Shown here: piece after piece, positions 1-8,702 of the stretch
How positions within the stretch are numbered: the stretch's first letter is position 1
How the letters are laid out: the number at the start of each line of letters is the position of its first letter
DNA from: Adhaeribacter radiodurans
Lineage (GTDB): Bacteria; Bacteroidota; Bacteroidia; Cytophagales; Hymenobacteraceae
DNA length: 64,000 nucleotides
Reading direction: 5' to 3'
Assembly: GCF_014075995.1 (NCBI RefSeq)
Contig: NZ_CP055153.1
Location: forward strand, 5,828,001-5,892,000
Program-made: the position numbers and the translations under genes
The notes under the pieces: model-generated
What the model was told of the DNA's origin: nothing
Seen by the model: the letters and a program-made list of their open reading frames with translations, nothing else
Databases searched by the model: none

Positions 1-255
1 AATTATGATGAAGGGTATTTATATGCCAGAAATTTTAATGCAGTTGGGTTACGTGGCTTAGTAGGTTTAGATTATTATGTATTAACCCGCTTTTACCTTG
101 GCCTGGAGTTTGGCTATTCTGTGAGTTACAGCAAGTATAAAGATGTAAAAATAGTGCAGCAGGAACCCGCTACCGATGTAACGTTTAAAGGTTATTCCTC
201 CTGGAACTCGGGTGCTTATGCAAATTCTGGTATCAGAGCGGGGTTTGTGTTCTAG
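1..255 (+). CDS. Outer-membrane beta-barrel protein, C-terminal fragment
   Basis: The reading frame is open from the first base and ends in TAG at 253-255, so this is the last 84 residues of a gene that begins outside the window. The visible part alternates hydrophobic and polar residues (for example GLEFGYSVSYSKY) and ends in a phenylalanine after GIRAGFVF. A terminal aromatic residue is the usual signature for insertion of an outer-membrane barrel by the BAM complex. I cannot name the family from this fragment. A strong hairpin terminator follows, so the gene closes its own transcript. Confidence 0.7.
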   Translation, partial: NYDEGYLYARNFNAVGLRGLVGLDYYVLTRFYLGLEFGYSVSYSKYKDVKIVQQEPATDVTFKGYSSWNSGAYANSGIRAGFVF

Positions 256-282
256 AAAAAGTAAATATTATTCTTTGCAATG

Positions 283-312
283 CCGGTAAGCCTGAAAACT
301 ACCGGTTTTTTT
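283..312 (+). terminator. Intrinsic terminator after the partial barrel gene
   Basis: CCGGTA (283-288) pairs with TACCGG (300-305) and is followed at once by seven T (306-312). It lies 28 bases after the stop codon of the upstream gene. Confidence 0.8.
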
Positions 313-376
313 ATGTTTATAATATTCCCTTCCTGTTAAAAACTAAACCATCCTGTTCAGCCTGGTGTTTTCATTT

Positions 377-415
377 TATCTTTGCACCAGGATTTTATAA
401 TCTATTTTACCTTTG
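377..415 (+). promoter_or_regulatory. Two candidate Bacteroidota -7 boxes upstream of the DUF4403 gene
   Basis: TATCTTTG (377-384) and TACCTTTG (408-415) both match the TAnnTTTG box used by the Bacteroidota primary sigma factor. The gene they would serve starts at 440. I do not see a well-spaced -33 TTTG for either, so which one is used is open. Confidence 0.45.
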
Positions 416-439
416 CAGCATTTTTTGAACATAAATAAT

Positions 440-1891
440 ATGCGATTTATCATTCATTGTTATACTTTTTTATTTTCACTCGTTACCAGCGCTTTACTTA
501 TTTCGGGTTGTCAGCAAACGGCAACTATCAAAACAACGGCTCCCGATCAGAAGGTAACGGCTGCGCCGGCTTTTGAACGGAAACTGTCCACGATTACGGT
601 GCCCATTTCTTTTCAGGCTACTACCCTCGAAACCAAGCTGAATCAAGAACTAAGTGGTATTTTGTATAAAGACGATAACCTGGAAGGCGATAATATGGCC
701 ATAACTGTAAGTAAAATGGGTAATTTAGGTATGCGGGCCGAGCAGAATAAAATTTACTTTACATTGCCCTTGCATATTTTCGCAAAAGGACGCTGGAAAT
801 GGGAAGCCTGCAAAATATGTCCGGTAATTGATAAAACCGAAAGCACGGAATTTGATGTGGTAGTAAAAACCGAAAGTTTGCTTTCTTTTACTGAAGATTA
901 TAAAGTTAAAACCGTTACTACCGGCGATTTTGATTGGGGTGCCACCAAACCTACTCTAACGATAGGTCCATTAAAAATTGGTTTAGCCCGTTTTATAGAA
1001 CCCGCCATGCAGAACCAGATGGCGCGCTTATCGGGAATGTTGGATCAGGAAATTCAGAACCGGCTCAACATCCGGCAGTACGTACAGCAAGCCTGGTTAA
1101 AATTACAAGAGCCCATTCAGTTAGATAAAACGTATAATGCCTGGCTTACCGTTACCCCGCAAGACATCCGAATCTCCCCGCTGCAGGCTGCGAATGGTGA
1201 AATGAATATGCGCATTGGTTTTAACTCGTTTATCGAAACGGTAACGAATGGCAAACCGCAAGTAAAAGTAAATCCTAATTTACCCAAGCTTATTACAGAC
1301 AACCGCCTGGCCGATAATGTACAAATAGGCTTGATTGGCGAAGTACCTTACCCGCACGCTACCAAATTAATACAAGAACAAGTTGCTGGTAAAACGTTTA
1401 CTTTCGAGAACGGCAAACAACAAATTACAATCAACAACGCCGAGATAAGCGGTAGCGGCGATAAGTTAGTAGTAATGCTAGACGTGAACGGTAAAGCAAA
1501 AACCGGCCTATTTACTAAAAAAATTGTTGGTAAAGTATTTCTAAAAGGTATCCCTTACTACGATGCTGCTACTGCCAGTATCCGCATCCGCGATGTGGAT
1601 TACGATTTGCAAACGAAAGATCAACTATTAAAAACAGCTAGTTGGCTGGCCAAAGGCAGATTTATCCGGAACATTCAGGATCAAATTAATTTTCCGGTTA
1701 AAACGCAACTCGAGCAAGCCCGTACCTTGCTACAAAACTCTCTCGACCAATCGGCCCGCGTAAACGATGCTATTTTGCTTAAAGGTAACATCCGCTCCTT
1801 TACCCCGGATAATATTTACCTGACGCCAACTTCGATAAAAGCCGTAGTAAATGCCGAAGGAAATCTGACGGTTCAAATAGTAAAACTATAA
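440..1891 (+). CDS. DUF4403 family lipoprotein
   Basis: This is a predicted lipoprotein of 483 residues. The signal peptide ends in the lipobox LISGC (about residues 20-24), so the mature protein would be lipid-anchored, probably in the outer membrane. The body has the long alternating pattern and the repeated conserved segments (FQATTLETKLNQELSGILYKD near the N-terminus) that I associate with DUF4403, a Bacteroidota and proteobacterial family of unknown role whose fold may be of the lipid-binding BPI/SMP kind (inference). A longer reading frame begins at a TTG at 413, but that codon overlaps a -7 box and precedes the signal peptide by nine unlikely residues, so I chose the ATG at 440. It stands alone between a terminator and a new promoter. 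Confidence 0.75.
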   Translation: MRFIIHCYTFLFSLVTSALLISGCQQTATIKTTAPDQKVTAAPAFERKLSTITVPISFQATTLETKLNQELSGILYKDDNLEGDNMAITVSKMGNLGMRAEQNKIYFTLPLHIFAKGRWKWEACKICPVIDKTESTEFDVVVKTESLLSFTEDYKVKTVTTGDFDWGATKPTLTIGPLKIGLARFIEPAMQNQMARLSGMLDQEIQNRLNIRQYVQQAWLKLQEPIQLDKTYNAWLTVTPQDIRISPLQAANGEMNMRIGFNSFIETVTNGKPQVKVNPNLPKLITDNRLADNVQIGLIGEVPYPHATKLIQEQVAGKTFTFENGKQQITINNAEISGSGDKLVVMLDVNGKAKTGLFTKKIVGKVFLKGIPYYDAATASIRIRDVDYDLQTKDQLLKTASWLAKGRFIRNIQDQINFPVKTQLEQARTLLQNSLDQSARVNDAILLKGNIRSFTPDNIYLTPTSIKAVVNAEGNLTVQIVKL

Positions 1892-2071
1892 TTCTACTTC
1901 CTCTGGCTACAACCAGAGACAATTCACAAATTTTAAAGTTTAGCAACTTTCACTAATAACTTTTATCAGTAATAGTAATATCACTTTGCCTTACTACTTC
2001 CTATAAATAGGACACCTTAATTTTATACATTTTCGTTAAAACAATGTAACAGTTAGGGCTAGGGGACAACT

Positions 2072-2079
2072 TATCTTTG
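2072..2079 (+). promoter_or_regulatory. Candidate -7 box before the HMA/persulfide dioxygenase pair
   Basis: TATCTTTG matches TAnnTTTG and lies 28 bases before the ATG at 2108. The two following genes are only 36 bases apart and would share this promoter. No clear -33 element is seen at the right distance. Confidence 0.45.
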
Positions 2080-2107
2080 TGATAGAAAATACAAAATAGA
2101 ACACCTT

Positions 2108-2344
2108 ATGAAAACTTTAAAATTTAAAACCAATATCAATTGCAGTAATTGCGTAGCTACCGCCAAGCCATTTTTAGATTCTTTACCAGATAATACCACT
2201 TGGAAAGTAGATACAACTAACCCCGAGAAAATACTAACAGTACAGGGCGAAGGAGTTTCTACGGAGGAAGTGGTTGAAAAAGTAAAGCAAGCCGGCTTTA
2301 AAATAGAAGAACAGAAAAGCTTATTCGGCAAATTATTTTCATAA
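2108..2344 (+). CDS. Heavy-metal-associated (HMA) domain protein, copper-chaperone-like
   Basis: This 78-residue protein is a single ferredoxin-like HMA domain. The metal-binding loop is NCSNC (Cys13 and Cys16), i.e. CxxC. The usual preceding Met-x is replaced by Ile-Asn, a small departure from CopZ-type chaperones. The C-terminal half (VSTEEVVEKVKQAGFK) is the usual second helix. It lies 36 bases ahead of a persulfide dioxygenase/rhodanese gene, probably in one transcript. That suggests a role in thiophilic metal or sulfur handling rather than, or besides, copper delivery to an ATPase, and no such ATPase is nearby. The metal is not decided by sequence. Confidence 0.8.
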   Translation: MKTLKFKTNINCSNCVATAKPFLDSLPDNTTWKVDTTNPEKILTVQGEGVSTEEVVEKVKQAGFKIEEQKSLFGKLFS

Positions 2345-2380
2345 GTCGTATCTTGCCGCTGTAATGTAAAGCGGTTATTT

Positions 2381-3715
2381 ATGAAAATAGAGCAGTTCGA
2401 AGATAAAGGTCTGGCCCATTTCTCTTATATAATAAGTAGCGAAGGCCAGATGGCAGTAATTGATCCGGCCCGTAATCCGCAGCCTTATTACGAATATGCA
2501 AATTTGCACGATGCTTGTATTATAGCCGTAATAGAGACGCATCCGCACGCCGATTTTGTGAGCAGTCACCAGGAAATTGGGCATACCAAAGAAGCAACTA
2601 TTTATGCCAGTAAACTTACCGGTGCCACTTACGAACACCAGGCTTTTGACGAGGGCGATAGTATTCAGGTAGGAGAAATTACCTTGCATGCCCTTAATAC
2701 TCCGGGGCATTCGCCGGATAGCATTTCGGTGCTGGTAAAAGATGAAGCAGGCCAACCTGTAGCGCTATTTTCCGGCGACACCTTATTTATCGGCGATGTG
2801 GGGCGTCCTGATTTACGGGAAAACGTGGGCAGCATTACGGCGAAACGCGAAGAACTGGCCCGGCAAATGTATTATTCTGTCCGTGAAAAAATTATGCCTT
2901 TACCCGACGCTGTAGTGGTGTATCCTGCCCATGGAGCAGGTTCGTTGTGCGGCAAAGGCATGAGCGACGCTAAGCGCAGTTCTATTGGAGCAGAGAAAAA
3001 AAGCAACCCGGCCTTGCAGACTACTAGTGAAGCAGACTTTGTAAATTATTTACTCGCAGATCAGCTCTTTGTGCCTAAATACTTTGGCCATGCTGTTGAG
3101 TTAAATAAACATGGCGCTCCTACTTATAAGCAAGCTGTAAATCAAGTGCCCCACTTGCCTCCTCAATACCAACTAGATAAAAATACCTTAATAATTGATG
3201 CCCGGCCAGATAAATTATTTAAGCAAGGCCATTTTCCAGGGGCTATAAACTTGCAGGATGGAGCAAAATTTGAAACCTGGCTAGGTTCGGTAGTTGGGCC
3301 GGAGGAAAAGTTTTATTTGATTGTTGATTCTGTTTTAACTTTAGAAACTATTATTGCTAAAACGGCTAAGATTGGCTACGAACGCAATATTAAAGGCGCT
3401 TTAGTAAATCCGGAGAACCAAACCGAAAAATCGGAAATAACAGATACGGATGTTTTCAAATCAGATCCGGATGCTTTTACTATAATTGATATTCGGAACC
3501 ACAACGAAGTAAAAGAAGGAAAATTTTTCCCGACGGCAATTCCTATTCCTTTACCGGAACTACGCGAACGTATCAGTGAAATTCCAACTGACAAACCTAT
3601 CATGGTGCATTGTGCGGGTGGTTACCGTTCGGCGGCCGGCGCATCCATTATCGCCCGAAAAATCAAGAATCAACCGGTGTATGATTTAAGCGAGGCAATT
3701 AAAGATTTTAGCTAA
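2381..3715 (+). CDS. Persulfide dioxygenase-like metallo-beta-lactamase fold fused to two rhodanese domains
   Basis: The 444-residue protein has an N-terminal MBL domain (about 1-230) and two rhodanese-like domains (about 260-345 and 355-444). The MBL motif is THPHADF with His54, His56 and Asp58, followed by His110, Asp133 (FSGDTLF) and His184. Phe replaces the second-site His of typical zinc hydrolases, which fits the mononuclear-iron ETHE1/persulfide dioxygenase branch. The first rhodanese domain has lost its catalytic Cys (the loop reads YLIVDSVLT), whereas the second keeps HCAGGYRS with Cys411. Related bacterial fusions oxidise glutathione persulfide to sulfite and move sulfane sulfur between carriers. 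The protein has no signal peptide, so it is cytoplasmic. A sulfite dehydrogenase pair lies at 26.8-28.6 kb, which would be the next oxidative step. Confidence 0.85.
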   Translation: MKIEQFEDKGLAHFSYIISSEGQMAVIDPARNPQPYYEYANLHDACIIAVIETHPHADFVSSHQEIGHTKEATIYASKLTGATYEHQAFDEGDSIQVGEITLHALNTPGHSPDSISVLVKDEAGQPVALFSGDTLFIGDVGRPDLRENVGSITAKREELARQMYYSVREKIMPLPDAVVVYPAHGAGSLCGKGMSDAKRSSIGAEKKSNPALQTTSEADFVNYLLADQLFVPKYFGHAVELNKHGAPTYKQAVNQVPHLPPQYQLDKNTLIIDARPDKLFKQGHFPGAINLQDGAKFETWLGSVVGPEEKFYLIVDSVLTLETIIAKTAKIGYERNIKGALVNPENQTEKSEITDTDVFKSDPDAFTIIDIRNHNEVKEGKFFPTAIPIPLPELRERISEIPTDKPIMVHCAGGYRSAAGASIIARKIKNQPVYDLSEAIKDFS

Positions 3716-3796
3716 AAGCTATTTTTCAGATAAAAATATACCCCATTCATTTACTCAATTAGATCAAAGAATTACTAAAGCAGAAAAAAGTAAATT

Positions 3797-4219
3797 TTAA
3801 ATATCACCGGGCTTTAGTTTAAGGCGAGTGGCTTTTTTCTCGGCGTGGTGTTTTTTACTTTCTAAACGTTGTTGTTTGGCTGCCCGGCTGGGTTTAGTAG
3901 CTTTACGGGGTTTAAGGCGGGTAAAAGCTTTTTGCAATAATTCGTAAAACTTTTTCACGCACATTTCTTTGTTCGTTAACTGACTACGTTCGGTTTGACA
4001 GATTATCTGTAAATATCCGTCACCGGTAATACGATTAGCTAGTTTCTCCAGCAACATTGTTTTTTCTTCAGGAGTAAGTAGTTCGGAATTTGCTACGTGA
4101 AAACGCAGTTCTACCTTAGAGGCCACTTTGTTTACGTTCTGGCCGCCCGGGCCGCCGCTGCGCGACGTTTGAAAAATAAATTCAGGATAAAAATCCCGGT
4201 GTTTACTCGTTTGTATCAT
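3797..4219 (-). CDS. arfB: Alternative ribosome-rescue factor ArfB (peptidyl-tRNA hydrolase)
   Basis: This 140-residue protein hydrolyses peptidyl-tRNA on ribosomes stalled at the end of broken mRNAs. The catalytic loop SGGPGGQNVNK with GGQ at residues 25-27 is near the N-terminus, as in ArfB/YaeJ and mitochondrial ICT1. It is too short to be RF1 or RF2 and has no codon-recognition domain. The C-terminal tail is strongly basic (KATKPSRAAKQQRLESKKHH), matching the tail that enters the empty mRNA channel. It is transcribed alone, convergent with the upstream sulfur gene. Confidence 0.93.
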   Translation of the reverse strand: MIQTSKHRDFYPEFIFQTSRSGGPGGQNVNKVASKVELRFHVANSELLTPEEKTMLLEKLANRITGDGYLQIICQTERSQLTNKEMCVKKFYELLQKAFTRLKPRKATKPSRAAKQQRLESKKHHAEKKATRLKLKPGDI

Positions 4220-4383
4220 GTAAGGCTATTCAGGCGAATTTTGCGTTAATTCCATTTAGTAAATTGTTGTTCACTTTATCTTGATTTTAAAATCAATTAC
4301 CTAAAGCGAAAACAAAAATTAAAAAACAATTGTATTAAAACTGCTAGTTTACGTTACAGTTTACAAGTTTATCTTTTTTTATT

Positions 4384-4731
4384 ATGAGTAAACCTTTTGA
4401 TATACCGCAACAAGTTATTTACGTATGCGCCGGAAGTAAATGCAAAAAGCACGGTGGAAAAGATGTAGGCAAGCTTTTTCGGGAGCAGGCTAAAAGTGCC
4501 GGCCTGAAAGATTCTATAGAAATTATTAAAACCGAATGTACTGATCGTTGCAAATTTGCCCCTATCGTGAGCATTCAGCCGCAAAATGTTTGGCTCCACG
4601 ATGTAATGGAATACCAGGTACCCCAGTTATTTCGGCAATACCTTTTAACATCTCCTAAAACCCCCTCCCATACACCAACTTTTCCTGTATCTCACCCAAG
4701 TAACGCACCGGAAGGAAATATTGAACAATAA
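4384..4731 (+). CDS. Thioredoxin-like [2Fe-2S] ferredoxin
   Basis: The core (about residues 10-85) contains VCAGSKC and ECTDRC, the four-cysteine pattern of the thioredoxin-fold [2Fe-2S] ferredoxins related to the NuoE C-terminal domain. It probably transfers electrons in the cytoplasm. The last 30 residues (PKTPSHTPTFPVSHPSN and on) are Pro/Ser/Thr-rich and look unstructured; they are an addition to the family core. It stands alone. The partner reductase cannot be told from context. Confidence 0.8.
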   Translation: MSKPFDIPQQVIYVCAGSKCKKHGGKDVGKLFREQAKSAGLKDSIEIIKTECTDRCKFAPIVSIQPQNVWLHDVMEYQVPQLFRQYLLTSPKTPSHTPTFPVSHPSNAPEGNIEQ

Positions 4732-5168
4732 TTACTTAAAACTTTTCAAAACTAAGTTTTACTGCAACATAATAGTATTTAAACCTTAAACGGGTGCTTA
4801 CTACTAAAGTAGCATCCTTCCCGGAATAAATATTTACTTATTAAACACTTATCTGTATTTAATTTAGTATATTAACCCTAAGTAACTTAAAGCTTTATAA
4901 ATATTTTTATTCTGCTGTTTTACTACAACGAGCAACTTGTACTATTACCCTACTTTTCTCTTCGGTGATTTTAATCACGGTTAACTATTAAATTTTAAGA
5001 TTCTTCTGAAGTAATATACTGTTCTTAACTGTATTGTTGCTTGTTTAATGGTTTGCTTCCCTTTCCCAGGTTAAAGTTTTAATCTGGGTTTCCACATCTG
5101 GTGTTCTTTTTAACTACTTCGCCCGGCCATACTGGAGTGAGGCATTTACAAATTATCAGTCTTCTTTG
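4732..5168. other. Intergenic region before the PAS-LuxR gene
   Basis: AT-rich leader without a gene. The only structure I see is an imperfect hairpin at 5065-5088 (CCCAG pairing with CTGGG around an AT stem) about 80 bases before the start codon. No T-run follows it, so it is not a terminator. Confidence 0.4.
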
Positions 5169-5990
5169 ATGAAAACTTCAACTGGCGATTTTCTGGCAGA
5201 TACCACCATTGCCGCTCCCCGGCACCCGAATAATTTTGACGAGTTACTGCAAATATGGCAAAACCAATCGTACGATGATGTACGAATAAATTACGACGAC
5301 TTTATTCAGAGCAATTCTATTCTGCAAAAGTTTTTGAACATGGGCGCCTGTTTAACCTGGATTTTAGATGTCCGCACCATGCATTATACGTTTATCAGTA
5401 GTAATGTAAAACAAGTACTAGGCTACGAAGCGCACTATTTCTTAAATAAAGGAGCTCCGTTTATTTCGCAAATTATGCATCCCGGCGACCTGCCCAAAAC
5501 GCTAAAACTAGTTAAACTTATCTGGGACTTTTTACTAGCCTTACCGGTTACACAACGGCAAAAATACAGATTTAGTGGCGATTATCGCGTGGTTAAGCCC
5601 GATGGCACAATTGTCCGAATTTTAGAACAAAATAGCATATTGCAACTCGACCGCAAAGGAAATATTACGCATTTACTCGGTACTGGCTCGGATATTACTC
5701 ATTGGAAAAAAACCGACGATGTAGTTGCTTCGGTGGTTTGCACCGAAGATGATACGTCCTTTTTCTGCTCCTCCGAAGAGGACTACTTCAGACCGCAGGC
5801 CTTACTCAGCAAACGGGAACGGGAAATTGTTAAATTGATTGCCGAAGGATATAATAGTAAATACATCGCCGATAAATTGTTTATTAGTTTTCATACGGTA
5901 AACACCCACCGACAAAACATTATCGGAAAAACCCATACCAAAAACACGACTGGTCTTATTCAATTTGCCGTTTGCCATGGTTTAATATAA
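5169..5990 (+). CDS. PAS-domain LuxR-type transcriptional regulator
   Basis: The 273-residue protein has a PAS fold (about residues 55-180; it includes WILDVRTMHYTFISSNVKQVLGY and GTGSDITHWKK) followed by a C-terminal LuxR/FixJ helix-turn-helix (about 210-273; LSKREREIVKLIAEGYNSK, then HTVNTHRQNI). It lacks a receiver domain, so it is not a classical response regulator; the PAS domain would sense the signal directly. The ligand is unknown. The frame also opens at a TTG at 5166 immediately before the ATG at 5169; I use the ATG. The gene is monocistronic, and no target is suggested by its neighbours. Confidence 0.85.
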   Translation: MKTSTGDFLADTTIAAPRHPNNFDELLQIWQNQSYDDVRINYDDFIQSNSILQKFLNMGACLTWILDVRTMHYTFISSNVKQVLGYEAHYFLNKGAPFISQIMHPGDLPKTLKLVKLIWDFLLALPVTQRQKYRFSGDYRVVKPDGTIVRILEQNSILQLDRKGNITHLLGTGSDITHWKKTDDVVASVVCTEDDTSFFCSSEEDYFRPQALLSKREREIVKLIAEGYNSKYIADKLFISFHTVNTHRQNIIGKTHTKNTTGLIQFAVCHGLI

Positions 5991-6051
5991 GCAAGTAGTG
6001 CTTGGTAAGGAAAAGCTAATCAACAGAAAATCAAAAAAATAAAACCGGCAA

Positions 6052-6086
6052 ATAAAAAGCCTGTCTCCTTTGCTGGAAACAGGCTT
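6052..6086 (-). terminator. Terminator of the ferritin gene
   Basis: AAGCCTGT (6057-6064) pairs with ACAGGCTT (6079-6086), extended inward by partial TCC/GGA pairing. On the minus strand the stem is followed by a T-rich run. It lies 28 bases beyond the ferritin stop codon. Confidence 0.85.
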
Positions 6087-6113
6087 AAAAGCATTATTAA
6101 AGCAATACCTTAA

Positions 6114-6638
6114 TTAATCTTCGTATTTAACTTTAGGTATGGCTTTATCAATTTCGTAACGACCGGTACCTTCTTCGCCAATTACATCAAATAATTCGAG
6201 GGCACGACGGGCAACGTATTCTTCTTCAATTTGCTCTTTCAAGAACCATTGAATAAACTGAAAAGTCATAAAATCTTTGCTCTTGAAACAAGCATCGGCC
6301 ATCCGGTTAAATTGCTGCGTTACGTAAATTTCTTGCTGCAAAGCCTGCTCAAATACCGTCCGGAAAGATTCAAATTCCTGCGGAATATTTACTATTTCCG
6401 GCGAAATTGCATGACCGCCCATATCATTCACGAAATTAAATAACTTAAGCATGTGCTCCCGTTCTTCGCCAGATTGTTTCTGGAAATAACCGGCACTATA
6501 ATCAAATCCGTTGCGGTTACACCACGACGACATAGCCAGGTATACGGCTGAAGAGTGTGCTTCTACTTTTATTTGCTCGTTTAAGAGCGTTTCTATTTCT
6601 TCGGTAAGCGAAGTTCTAAGTCTGAGTAAGTCTTTCAT
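6114..6638 (-). CDS. ftnA: Bacterial non-haem ferritin
   Basis: This 174-residue protein is a four-helix ferritin that oxidises Fe(II) and stores it in a 24-mer shell in the cytoplasm. Ferroxidase ligands are visible in EQIKVEAHSSAVY (helix A), GEEREHMLKL (helix B, ExxH) and KEQIEEEYVARR (helix D). Length and motifs match FtnA rather than bacterioferritin or Dps. A hairpin with a T-run lies just 15 bases upstream of its start codon, so the gene is either isolated from, or attenuated relative to, the gene upstream (7166-6816). Confidence 0.92.
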   Translation of the reverse strand: MKDLLRLRTSLTEEIETLLNEQIKVEAHSSAVYLAMSSWCNRNGFDYSAGYFQKQSGEEREHMLKLFNFVNDMGGHAISPEIVNIPQEFESFRTVFEQALQQEIYVTQQFNRMADACFKSKDFMTFQFIQWFLKEQIEEEYVARRALELFDVIGEEGTGRYEIDKAIPKVKYED

Positions 6639-6652
6639 GATTATTCTATTTT

Positions 6653-6689
6653 CATAAAAAAAGTCAGGTACTACCTAAAGTCCTGACTT
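6653..6689 (-). terminator. Terminator between the small Cys-containing gene and ferritin
   Basis: On the minus strand AAGTCAGG pairs with CCTGACTT (genomic 6661-6668 and 6682-6689) and is followed by a T-run down to about 6653. It ends the 7166-6816 transcript and falls within the likely ferritin 5' leader. Confidence 0.7.
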
Positions 6690-6815
6690 AAATTTAACTT
6701 ATTTTTTTGAAAAATGTTTTAAAACCCTCTGGTTTTGACCAAATACAGATTTAATCTAAATAAAAGAAACTATGTAAAGTACTGGTAATAGAGGTATTTG
6801 ATAGTAAGGTCCCGT

Positions 6816-7166
6816 TTAAACCGCCATAGCGTGCAGGCTCTCATAAACTAAGCTGTTAAGCTCAATCATAACTTTAGCCCCTTGCAGTAAGTCCCGGAAT
6901 TGCAAAACATCGGTAAGGGTTAAAACAAAACAACGTTCTGAACGGTGCGGCATTAAAATTACTACATCGGCAGTACGATCTGGGTTTTGAACCATTTCGT
7001 TTACGTTAATGGCTTCGATATGCTTTTTGAGTAATTTAAAATCCTGACAAGAAAACGGCGATATTCCACCAGCAAACTCCACCCAATAACAGTTACGGCG
7101 GTTACATTGGTAAACGGCACCTTGCGCTGTCCGGAATATTTCAATCAAATTACATTTCGTACCCAT
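6816..7166 (-). CDS. Conserved small Cys-containing protein (possibly DUF6686)
   Basis: I recognise no function. The 116-residue protein has no signal peptide or membrane segment. It has an N-terminal cysteine cluster (KCNL, then YQCNRRNC, then FSCQDF) that could hold a metal, and a C-terminal half with alternating hydrophobic residues (ERCFVLTLTDVLQFRDLLQG). The layout resembles short Bacteroidota proteins of the DUF6686 kind, but I cannot confirm that here. It is read towards ferritin with a terminator between them. Confidence 0.6.
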   Translation of the reverse strand: MGTKCNLIEIFRTAQGAVYQCNRRNCYWVEFAGGISPFSCQDFKLLKKHIEAINVNEMVQNPDRTADVVILMPHRSERCFVLTLTDVLQFRDLLQGAKVMIELNSLVYESLHAMAV

Positions 7167-7528
7167 ACACTTACCTCAACCGGTCTCTTCTGCTTGTACC
7201 GGAATGATACAAATGTAATCACTGTTTAGAATTAGTCCAAATAAACTAAGAAAAAATTCTTTCCGCTCATAGTGTTATTTCTAACCATGAACTAATTACT
7301 TTTTAAAATGAATTGCCTGCCGCATCTCGTCACAAGTTTATGCCATTAATGGCTGCTTTCGGGTAAAATTTCGCACTTAAATATCTCACCTTTTGCGCTT
7401 TATATATCCACTTCCCTTAAACTCTACAACAAAGTAATTTGCATAAGAGTATCTTACTGCAAGCACCCAGTACTTTTAAGGAATTACTTCGCATAGGAGT
7501 AAAATAGTAATAGGTTAATTTTTGATTT
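7167..7528. other. Divergent intergenic region
   Basis: This 362-base spacer separates a leftward and a rightward gene and so must hold promoters for both. I see no convincing TAnnTTTG pair, repeat or hairpin in it. Confidence 0.4.
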
Positions 7529-8572
7529 ATGCAGGTTCTTTATTTAAAAAATTTCGTAAGTATTTGGTTAATAATTATGCTGCTTGCTTCTGCTTGCCAA
7601 CCCAAAACGAAATCTCCTGCAGTAGAAAAAACTAATCCGCATCACCATCTGTCTGCTATGCAAAGCACCCTTATCCGCCAGCAATTATTACTTAATTTAC
7701 CTTCAGCATCGGGCTTAGAAGTAATTGGGGATAAATTATTTATAATTGGCGATGATAGTCCGCTGCTCTACCAATTACAAGTTAATACCTGGGACTTAAC
7801 TACCACTTATTCTTTACTGAAAACCGAAGACTTTATTACCGGCCGTATTCCCAAATCGCTTAAACCCGATTTAGAATGCTTAACCAGTTTTACTTTTAAT
7901 AATACCACCTATTTACTTGCTTTTGGTTCTGGTTCTACTTCTAAGCGTGATATGGCTTATCTGGTTCCACTCGCCGATGCCTCAGAAACTCCACCAGTGG
8001 TTCAGGAAATTTCATTACGGAACCTCTACCAGGTTTTGCAAGCAGATACTACCATTACCACAGGTGGCAGTTTAAACCTGGAAGCTGCTGCCACTTCTTC
8101 GGAGCACTTGTATTTACTGCAACGGTCCATAAATAACGGGCCAGATGTTTTGCTTACTTTTTCGTTACCAGCCTTTATAACGTACTTGCTGCAGCCTACC
8201 GGCAACTTACCCAATTATACGGTAGTTCCGCTGCAATTACCCCAAATAAATGGGTACAAAGCAGGGTTTTCGGGTGCCAGCTTTTTCGATGACAAATTAT
8301 TTATTACTGCTTCCGTAGAAAACACGAATGATGCTTACCTAGATGGCGAAGTTTTGGGCAGTTTTGCCGGATATATTCCGATGAATCAAGCATCCGACCC
8401 AACCCTTTACACCGCTCGCCTGACAGATACAACCGGTCAGTTTTACCTGGGTAAAGTAGAATCTGTTCGTATTTTGCAGAAAATAGAAAATAATCAGTAC
8501 CGGGCTTTGGCCGTTACGGATAATGACGATGGGCAATCGGAACTACTGGAATTAGTGCTTACCTTACCCTAG
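7529..8572 (+). CDS. Secreted lipoprotein, beta-propeller-like (possibly DUF6929)
   Basis: The 347-residue protein begins with a lipoprotein signal (LLASACQ, lipid Cys near residue 23). The mature part shows short beta-strand repeats typical of a propeller: SGLEVIGDKLFIIGDDSPLLYQL, then YLLAFGSGS, then AGFSGASFFDDKLFITASVE. The pattern 'SASG-E-...-GDD' resembles the Bacteroidota DUF6929 family, of unknown role. It is probably anchored in an outer envelope membrane. The substrate is unknown. Confidence 0.6.
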   Translation: MQVLYLKNFVSIWLIIMLLASACQPKTKSPAVEKTNPHHHLSAMQSTLIRQQLLLNLPSASGLEVIGDKLFIIGDDSPLLYQLQVNTWDLTTTYSLLKTEDFITGRIPKSLKPDLECLTSFTFNNTTYLLAFGSGSTSKRDMAYLVPLADASETPPVVQEISLRNLYQVLQADTTITTGGSLNLEAAATSSEHLYLLQRSINNGPDVLLTFSLPAFITYLLQPTGNLPNYTVVPLQLPQINGYKAGFSGASFFDDKLFITASVENTNDAYLDGEVLGSFAGYIPMNQASDPTLYTARLTDTTGQFYLGKVESVRILQKIENNQYRALAVTDNDDGQSELLELVLTLP

Positions 8573-8702
8573 AGGGCGGTTTTGTTGCTATTCTGCTATT
8601 TCATCCCAAATAGAAATTATTCTGAAAATAAAAAAGCCAACCTACAAAACTCAACTCTTTATTTCGGTTCTCGTTTTCAAAATTAAACCTATTCTTACTA
8701 CC

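Noticed and set aside
413-439. Upstream TTG start for the DUF4403 lipoprotein
   Set aside because: It overlaps the second -7 box and precedes the signal peptide; ATG at 440 gives a proper lipoprotein signal.
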